NCBI GenBank assembly: GCA_946406115.1 | Contig: OX291548.1 | Coordinates: 5,878,373 to 5,942,372, forward strand | Direction of reading: 5' to 3' | Origin: Apoda limacodes | Taxonomy: Eukaryota; Arthropoda; Insecta; Lepidoptera; Limacodidae | DNA length: 64,000 nucleotides | Shown: one piece after another, positions 56,466 through 64,000 of the stretch | Layout of the letters: each line of letters starts with the position of its first letter | Position numbering within the stretch: the first letter of the stretch is position 1 | The notes under the pieces: generated by a model | The model's input: the letters and a program-made list of their open reading frames with translations, nothing else | The model's database searches: none | What the model was told of the DNA's origin: nothing | Program-made: the position numbers and the translations under genes

Positions 56466-59400
56466 GCCAAGTACCTACATTTATTGTAATAAAATACCTA
56501 AACCATTATCTACCCTTCTGTTACAATATAAATAGATAAGCGTTCTCTGGCAACTGCTAAAGATTCTTGTACGTCCTTTATTACTTTTATGAGTTGTGGT
56601 TGGAGAGCTTCCAATAGGATGTTAGCGTGTTTCAATATGTTACCTTGAACATGTGGCATAAAGTCTCAGATATTTAACTTCTTGTATGCCATTATACGAG
56701 TACTGTAACCAATTCTAGCAGAAGACATCTCATAACATCTCGAGTTGAAATTATAAATTACTATCTTTTGCCAGCCCTAAATTCGGTTATCGGTAAAGGA
56801 TTTTGACGTCAACTCCTCAATTATAGAAAAAAAAACACGGCCAAGTGCGAGTCGGACTCGCGGACGAAGGGTTCCGTACCATTATCTATAAAAAAAGGCA
56901 AAAAAACACGTTTATTGTATGGGAGGTAAGGGGCCCCTTAAATATTTGTTTTATTTTAATTTAATTATTTATTTTTAAAGTAACTATATAACTAAATATT
57001 CTGTGAATATTTTAAGCGTCTACTTGTTGCCGTAATCAGTATCGAGCAAAATCGAGCAAAAAAATTCATTGTTTGTTGTATTGGGGCCCCCTAAATATTT
57101 ATTTTATTCTGTTTTTTAGTATTTTTTGTTATAGCGGCAACAGAAATACATCTTCTGTGAAAATTTCAACTGTCTCACTATAACAGTTCATAAGATACAG
57201 CCTGGTGACAGACAGACGGACGGACGGACGGACAGCGAACCCTTAGTAATAGGGTTTCTAATTACCTTTCAGGTCCGGAACCCTAAAAAAAGACTTACAC
57301 TTTATTGGGATATTATCTCCGTGCCAAATTCTTTTCATCTTAATCAGCGGTTTTGGCGGAAAGAGGTAACAGACTGACAGCGTGACTTTCGCATTTGTAA
57401 TATTAGTATAGAAGGATTTAGTAGATACTACTAAACTTTTTAAAATCAATTCCAATGCGTATATCTATAAGCGTTTTTGTATACTACACACAGAAGAAAC
57501 TCATTTGATTGGCGTAAATTATATTTCTATAATAAAAACTTGGTAACTATTAATTATGTTTTTACCTAATTAACAGAATACAAATAACAAATTCGTCGAT
57601 GATTTACTTCCTTTCAAATTTCATGTTATTCCAATGCAAGTTTTATAATAATTTTTAAAACATATAAAATAAACGGTAAAAGGAAGTAATATCAAGTGCC
57701 GAAAGGAGAAACATCAAATGGCTGACTTTCATCCTCAGACGTGTAGGGAGAGGGCCAAATTGTGAATTTGAAAGACATATTATTTTTCCTTATATGTATT
57801 GTATTTTATACTTTTGTTTCAAGGTTAACTACATATGGGTATCTTCATAATTTTTTATGCTATCTTCGAGTATATATATCTATAAAAAACTTGAAACACA
57901 ATTTTTGACTTAATTTTTTACAAATTATTTAAGATATGTTTCTCATCGTTGAACAAAGTCAAAAGGGCCAAGCTAGTTTCCGGAAGTACTCCATGTGTGG
58001 CTGGTCTTGCAACTTACAAAGTGAATAATTAATATATGATTAAATGCTCATATGTGCCTTCACTTACATTTGAATTACCTTTGTGACTTTTTGAATAACA
58101 ACAATTTAAATATCACATTAAACAAAAGTAATTTTTTTTAGCAATGCAAATGGTCATTTCTACTCTCATTATATATAATTTATCTAATATGTGATACGAC
58201 AATTTTAACTTAATTTTTCTTTTAAAATTATATTATTAAAAACATTAAATTATACTGATGATGCAGCCTAATCATAGGCAATATATCAATATTTTAATTG
58301 AAAACTCTATCATCAGGGAGTCTAAAATGAAGAAACATTATTTCTATATATTCTATTCTAAATATAAATGTGTTTCTTAATTCTATAAAGATTTTTGTAT
58401 TTATAATATTGCTGTACTAGGATTTTGTAAGTCACTGGGAGTTGTTCTTTTTATAAGATGTATTTCTATTTTAGAATTGCATATTATTAACCGATATTAT
58501 GACTGGATAATTTTGGTGCAACGCATTGTAACTGTACAAGCAAAAGCCACTGGGGCAAATTAGTGCAATTAATGATATCACTGTTAATGCTCCAGCTGAA
58601 CACATGAATAGTCGGAACGGAAACACAAATAATCTTTGTAATGGATATGTATCATTCATTAAAACAACGGCATTACGGTTCATTTGTTAGTGCTATTAGT
58701 TTAACTAATGTAGTGAATGTGCCACGATATGCAATTTGGTGTATATTATGGGCTCTATGTTTCTTTTTACAGTATAAAAACATACGTATAATTAGAACTG
58801 TGGTTCCCGGTAAGAAAGTGAATCAATAACATAATAAATAAGAAAGTGAGTTCATTTGTTTGTTAGTCTGTTCTTGTTTCGAATTGTTGTTGTTTCAATT
58901 TAGCATAGGGATAGTTGAAGAGACGAAGAAGGATATAGGTTATCATCTCGGAAAATTAAGAAGTTTCCGCGGAAAGAACTATTACCGAATTCTATGTGGA
59001 CGAACTATAAAACAGCTATCAAGGAGTACGCTGGAATCCTATATAAAATACCGGATATAGAGCTTATACTTATTAGTTGTCAATTTTTCTTATTTGTTTT
59101 TTGCTAAGGCACGGCCTTCCTTCACCATGCGTGAAGGCAATTTGGGCCATTGGGTGGGTCCAGCAAGGATTGTGGACTTTACATACGTACTTTTGACGTG
59201 CGCAGTTTTCCTTCACTTCAAAACCCAGTGGTGTACATGAGAAAGATAGAAAAAGATGATCCACAGGAGTACCTAATCTCCACTCAGAACGCAAGGGAGG
59301 TAATCTTTAGACCACAACCGACTTTCAAATTAAGAAAAATTAGTATTTAAAAAAAGTTACATTTACGAAGCAAGACGTCTTATATTTATATCAAATAGAA

Positions 59401-59910
59401 TTTGATTTTTATTTTACACAAACATCACAATACCACAAATGGCGCCTCAACTGTAAGATTTAAGTTTGCTATCTATTCTGGAGATCTAAATAAATAAATC
59501 TGACTTCCAATTGCATCAACAATCAATTGTTCCTTTATGTCACTTTACGTTAATATTCAAATAATAAAATAATACATGCTAAGCCACATATTACCCGTTT
59601 GTTTTTTGTGAAGTGTTTCTTGTAAGTAAACCACGGCAATAGGTTTGTTAAATGGTGCACGTGCTCAATGGTTCTCAAAAGGGGCACAAGCCTCTACATG
59701 CATTAGAAGTATGTATTAGCACTTGGTCTGCCACGCTGGCCCAGTGCGGAAACAAGGAAATTACCAAGTTGGTGGACGTTTGATAATCCATAGTAATATT
59801 ATAAATGCGAAAGTTCTTCTGTCTGTTTTTTACCTCTTCGCGCTTAACTTTTAATTAGTCGCGTGGAGTCCATTGAACACCAAGCGAGTTAGTTTGTGTC
59901 ATACTTCAGC
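56466..59910. repeat. Duplicated block B
   Basis: Counterpart of block A (32458-39930) but shorter. It shows the empty sites of four insertions found in A and carries its own insertion, the repeat at 56837-57288. Confidence 0.85.
56837..57288 (+). repeat. 'ggttccgtacc' repeat insertion in block B
   Basis: Starts 'cggccaagtgcgagtcggactcgcg', then 'gggttccgtaccattatct', and ends with (GACG)n near 57209-57237 and 'ggtccggaacccta'. Absent from block A. In my experience this is a very common lepidopteran dispersed repeat. Confidence 0.75.
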
Positions 59911-61100
59911 AAATATTACACTTACGCGACATTTTGTCCTAGCACCTTCGTAGCTTACCCGTCCCTACCGTCTCAGTATTCCGCTAGCCGCTGGTTTCAT
60001 CACACTTGCCGAACGGAGGTGTTTGGGGTCCAAAAGTCCCCGCGCGACTTATTAGTGTAGTACAATTTTGATAAGTGTTGGTAAGAAGTAAATGCTTACA
60101 TTTTATGCAAACTTGCGTTTTATAATTATTTGTAAAACTTCACAGGTAATGGCAAGCCGCCTTTTGAATAAAGACGAAATATCAGCGATGCTTAGTAAGG
60201 ATTTTGATTCATTCGCCTAATCATTTATAATAATTTTTATTATCGTTTTAGAAGTTTATAATTTGTTGTTTTCTAGAATTCTTGTAAAGTTCTGTGTTTG
60301 TGTCTTGTGTTCTTAAAGTTCCTATATAAAATAAATATTTTCACTTATTTTATTTGTACCTTTTTCAAAATAAACCCTGGGTTCCGTACAAACCCCACGC
60401 GACTAACAGTGTAAATATTTAAGCGCGACTGGCTAAAGATTTAACCGCGGAACTAATTTAGATGAAATTTGGTATGGAAATAGTTTGAGGCCCTGGGAAG
60501 TACATACAGGAAGAACAGGACGCCTCCACTTGAAGCCGAAGACACCACGCACCGCCAGTCTACCTAGTGAAACCCAGCCGAAACGTCGGGAAATGGGTAT
60601 TTTTCCAAATAACGACGCTTCGAATCCCGTTTTATTTTTAAAGCAATAACGGAACGCGAAAATTTAAAAACTAATAGGACATAGGATAGTTTTTATCCCG
60701 AAAAATTAAGAGATCTCACGGCAATAACTATAACTGAGCCTAAAGGAACTATAGCTACAGTTATAGATTATACATATCGCAAACTTCATGAGTATGATTA
60801 AGCATTTGACGTAAGAATCCCTAGCCAATAACCAAATTAAGAGCGGGTAAAAGCTAGGCACTCATAATTTTCCAACCAGCCATTACGCATCTGACTTGAT
60901 TAAACAACTGCTGCCTTATGGCATATATGTACATACGGCATGTATGAACATATACTGTGTACGTGTCATAGGGAAAGTGTGGATATTCTTTGCCATTGGG
61001 TAAGACGTGTAAGCGATGTTTATTTTCCTAATGGAGGGGACTCAAGTATCATTTGCAGAAGCACTGCGAGTGGTTCGCGTAAATCGGTTCAGCTCAACGC
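59911..61100. other. Intergenic, no gene recognised
   Basis: Mixed unique sequence and short repeat traces ('tttttatcccgaaaaattaagag' near 60690). No conserved frame. Confidence 0.5.
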
Positions 61101-61104
61101 GAGA

Positions 61105-61460
61105 TAATCGGGGGACAAACATACATACAAACATACATACATACAAACATACAGGTCAAACTGAGAACCTTCTTTTTTTTGAAGTCGGTTACAAAATAGA
61201 AAGAAAGAAAGAAAACCGCATCAAAATTGGTTCAGCCAGACACGAGATAATCGCTGACAAACATACAGGTCAAACTTAGAATCTATTTTTTTTTGAAGTC
61301 GGTTAAAAAATAGAAAGGAAGAAAGGAAATAGCGGACAAAAAAACATACAAACATTCATACATACATAATCACAAACATACATTCATTCATACATGCAGG
61401 TCAAACGGAGAACCTCTCTTTTTGAAGTCGGTTTGAAAAAGTAGAAAGAAAGAAAGAAAA
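61105..61460. repeat. Tandem 'gaagtcggtt' array with CATA microsatellites
   Basis: Three units of roughly 115-135 bp each contain 'aggtcaaact', 'ttttttttgaagtcggtt' and 'atagaaagaaagaaa' (near 61150, 61267 and 61398). (CATA)n lies between them. Confidence 0.75.
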
Positions 61461-61608
61461 CACGTGTATTTATCGCATACATGCAACATGCAGAAGATCA
61501 GTGGTACCAGGGTTAGAAAAACTAACCGTGGTACCACTGGTGGTACTACTGTGAGTACTACGGTAAAGAAACGAAAAAAAAATAAACGGCTTCATAAAAA
61601 TAATTACA

Positions 61609-61732
61609 TATTGCCAAAAATCTGATCTAAATAACCATTTGAAGTTGGTGTCATGCAAGTGAAGGTATTATAAACCGTTAGGTCCGTAGACACCAACTTC
61701 AAACTGTAATTTAGATCAGATTTTTGGCAATA
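61609..61732. repeat. Inverted-repeat hairpin (MITE-like)
   Basis: Arms 61609-61652 and 61689-61732 (44 bp) are largely complementary around 'tattgccaaaaatctgatct', with a short loop. A single related arm lies at about 45335-45380. Confidence 0.75.
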
Positions 61733-63050
61733 AGTCATCATTATACATTAAGTCATAACAAATATTAAAGTCTGTCGCCGTTTTGCGACATCCTTATCAC
61801 ATTATGGAATAATTCTGTGGCGTTGAATTAAGTTACACTGGTGTGTTTTTTGTTTATACTCTGTTGGTATCTGCGCGGCTCTGCTAAGTAATCTTGTGAG
61901 CGCCGCCATTACCATTTTGTCCCTGCTGAGCATGGCTCTGCTTAGGTTTTAACTTGTAATTGTTTTTCTCCTACTGTATTTGTTTCGTCTTCATTTTTGT
62001 TCGTATACTATGTAACTAAGTATGTCTTGTGATAGCCACGACTGCATGAGGGACGGTGCTCTAAATCTCCTAGTTATTTAGTTGTATTAATTCGTCCAAT
62101 TATTGTTTTTCATATGTTAATGTCTTGGCTTCGTATATTTTGGGGTGTTTGAGCCTCATACTTTCCCACATCACTTGTTGATAAGGGTTCTTTTCTTTGC
62201 TTAGGTGTAAAATTTAAGTAAAGGGTGAAGAAATAAGATTTCGTTATATTTATGTTCCTGAATACTTCTTAAGCTTGAAGGAACCTATTTAAGTTTTTAA
62301 AAAGAATATTCTGTTGTAGATCTCATTAAGGGCAAATCCATACATCCAGAAGATTTACATGCGTGCATAATAGCAATAGGTTTATACTAGTCATAAAAAA
62401 TGGACAGTTGTCCTTGTTTGTCAATGTCGGGAGGATAATTGATTTTGTCGAAGAGACGGACTTCTTTGGAACTAGTTAATTTTTCAAGTACACTGATTAT
62501 TCACACTACTGGCTTCTCAGTGAAGGAAAACATGATAAGAAACTACTTGGACTATTGTCCAAATCGCCCTTAGTAAGGGGAGGCCATAGTCCACAGTCCG
62601 GGATGTATGAGTCTGATAAGGAAGGTCTAATTTTCTTTTGTGTTCATACTCATTTAGCTAACTAAAAAACGCACCAGTTTGGTAAGCTTACATGCTTGAT
62701 ATCAATTCTCAAAGATTTGTCTTTGAGTTGATAACATGTTTAAATTTGAATAATTACTTTTGATTAAGCAAACACTGCAAAAACAGCTCAACTAACTAAA
62801 GTCAACAATTTAAATAAGTGCGTCTTAAAAGTTGCTTGTTGCTCGACGCTACGCATGGAGTGTAAATTTTCAATTCTGACAAGACAAGACAATCTGGGGA
62901 TGACAAGTAGAAAGTGGTCTACTGCATGGTGTGTTATTACGTATACTGTGACCACGATTTCATTTACTCAAAGAAAATAATTTTTGACCATAATTTTTGT
63001 ATCTGATTTACTCGTATTTTTAAGTTTGACATTCCGGCCGGGCAGTGGAG
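61733..63050. other. Intergenic, no gene recognised
   Basis: No conserved frame or clear repeat. Confidence 0.5.
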
Positions 63051-64000
63051 CGCGCGTTATTGGTGGAGCTCCACAGCTTCTAATCAAACGCCAATTAAAA
63101 ACAAATCTCACTAGTGCTAAAAAGTGTTAAAAATATGTGGAAACAGTGACAAATTGCAGTGAAAAAATTTCTGCTAAAAAACAAACAATAACAATAAAGT
63201 TATAAAGCATAAACAATATTAAGTGTTCAGTGAATTAAACGTCAAATAACAATCTAACTAGCGAACACATCGGCCGTGCTACCTATGAGTCATCGAAACG
63301 CCTATACGCACGTATGGAGAAGGCCTTAGGAACAAGCTACGAGGAATGCTACGAGGAGCGTAGACCAGCTACCAATACATCTACGGGGTAACTTACAAGA
63401 TAGAATTAATGCGCTACGACACTCGCCGCCGCGTTTAGATATTGTGTTGTCAAAAGCAATTTCAAACCATTACAAAAATAGCATTTACCACAACATTGCT
63501 TTCTATCTTATTTAAGTTTCAAACAAATGCTATCAATATGACAGAACTCTAACAGTTTTTAGAAGAGATGAAAATTTTAATGAAACAACAAACGGAAGAC
63601 ATAATATCTCAGCTCTCACGCAAAGCTAGCGCCTCGTACATTAAATATCACAAACTTATAGTCTAAGAATATTCTGCCTCAGGAAACTCTGAAGGACGCA
63701 AACGAAACCTATCAGTATCCCGAAGTCAACACGAAAGAAAAAAAAAATTGCGTTTCATTTTATGAGTGACAGAAGTAACTCTTTATCATCCTCGAAATTA
63801 ATTACGGATGAGAAGAGAAATGCATAGGACAAAGCCATCAGCCTCCAAAACTGTACACCAAAAAAGCAAAAACTAAATAAATTTAAAGCAACAAAAAAAA
63901 GTCCACAAGTCAGACTGGTCATCGTGAAGATTAAGACCACTACCTTCCATCCAAGAAATAACAACTAATAAAAATAGGAACCTTCAATGTAAGATCGTTG
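63051..64000 (+). mobile_element. 5' part of a non-LTR retrotransposon (cut by the window edge)
   Basis: The last 30 bases encode K-I-G-T-F-N-V-R-S-L, the characteristic start of a LINE apurinic-type endonuclease. Sequence before it, from 'ccggccgggcagtggagcgcg' near 63035, may be its 5' region or a first ORF, but no clear ORF1 is seen. Coding continues beyond 64000. Confidence 0.55.

Noticed and set aside
58641..59060. Two frames in block B that might be host exons
   Set aside because: The equivalent frames in block A (36623 onward and 38110 onward) are not maintained, and the sequence resembles dispersed repeats.

Overview
The window is eukaryotic, AT-rich and very dense in transposons. 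No ordinary host gene could be recognised. The repeat families (a repeat carrying an inverted 'ggttccgtacc' block, tails rich in 'gaagtcggtt', and jockey, RTE and Penelope retroelements) together with GT-AG introns suggest an insect nuclear genome, most probably a moth or butterfly. The host assignment is an inference from repeat style.

The centrepiece (about 5598-20962) is a Polinton/Maverick element of the adintovirus-like kind: a large virus-like DNA transposon with long terminal inverted repeats (TIRs). On the minus strand it carries a protein-primed family B DNA polymerase, an FtsK/HerA-type packaging ATPase, two related small basic proteins, a conserved protein of unknown function, a retroviral-type integrase with a chromodomain, a putative penton-like protein, a glycine-rich/basic core-type protein, the double-jelly-roll major capsid protein and an adenain-like cysteine protease. 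Each TIR carries a spliced gene whose first exon is only ATGGAG. The polymerase also appears spliced, with a first exon near the right TIR that resembles a separate small gene near the left TIR. Most late genes are broken by one-base shifts, several exactly in homopolymer runs, and there are a few in-frame stops. This is therefore an old integrated copy, or partly an indel-prone assembly. Both copies of the TIR gene are open.

The Polinton lies inside a minus-strand copy of an LTR retrotransposon, called LTR-A here (3' LTR 1673-2292, internal part to 5597, 5' LTR remnant 21061-21110). A second LTR-A copy on the plus strand (50087-55265) sits inside the gag gene of a different, minus-strand gypsy-type element (47796-50086 and 55266-55805). 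The gag reading frame resumes across the insertion, which is flanked by a GTAC duplication.

The rest is layered repeats. One duplicated block pair is A (32458-39930) and B (56466-59910), which differ by identifiable insertions. Another is C1 (21423-23033) and C2 (45788-47178). Fragments of jockey, RTE and other non-LTR elements, a Penelope-like element with a GIY-YIG domain, palindromic MITE-like units, microsatellites and, at the right edge, the 5' end of a LINE endonuclease ORF make up most of the remainder.
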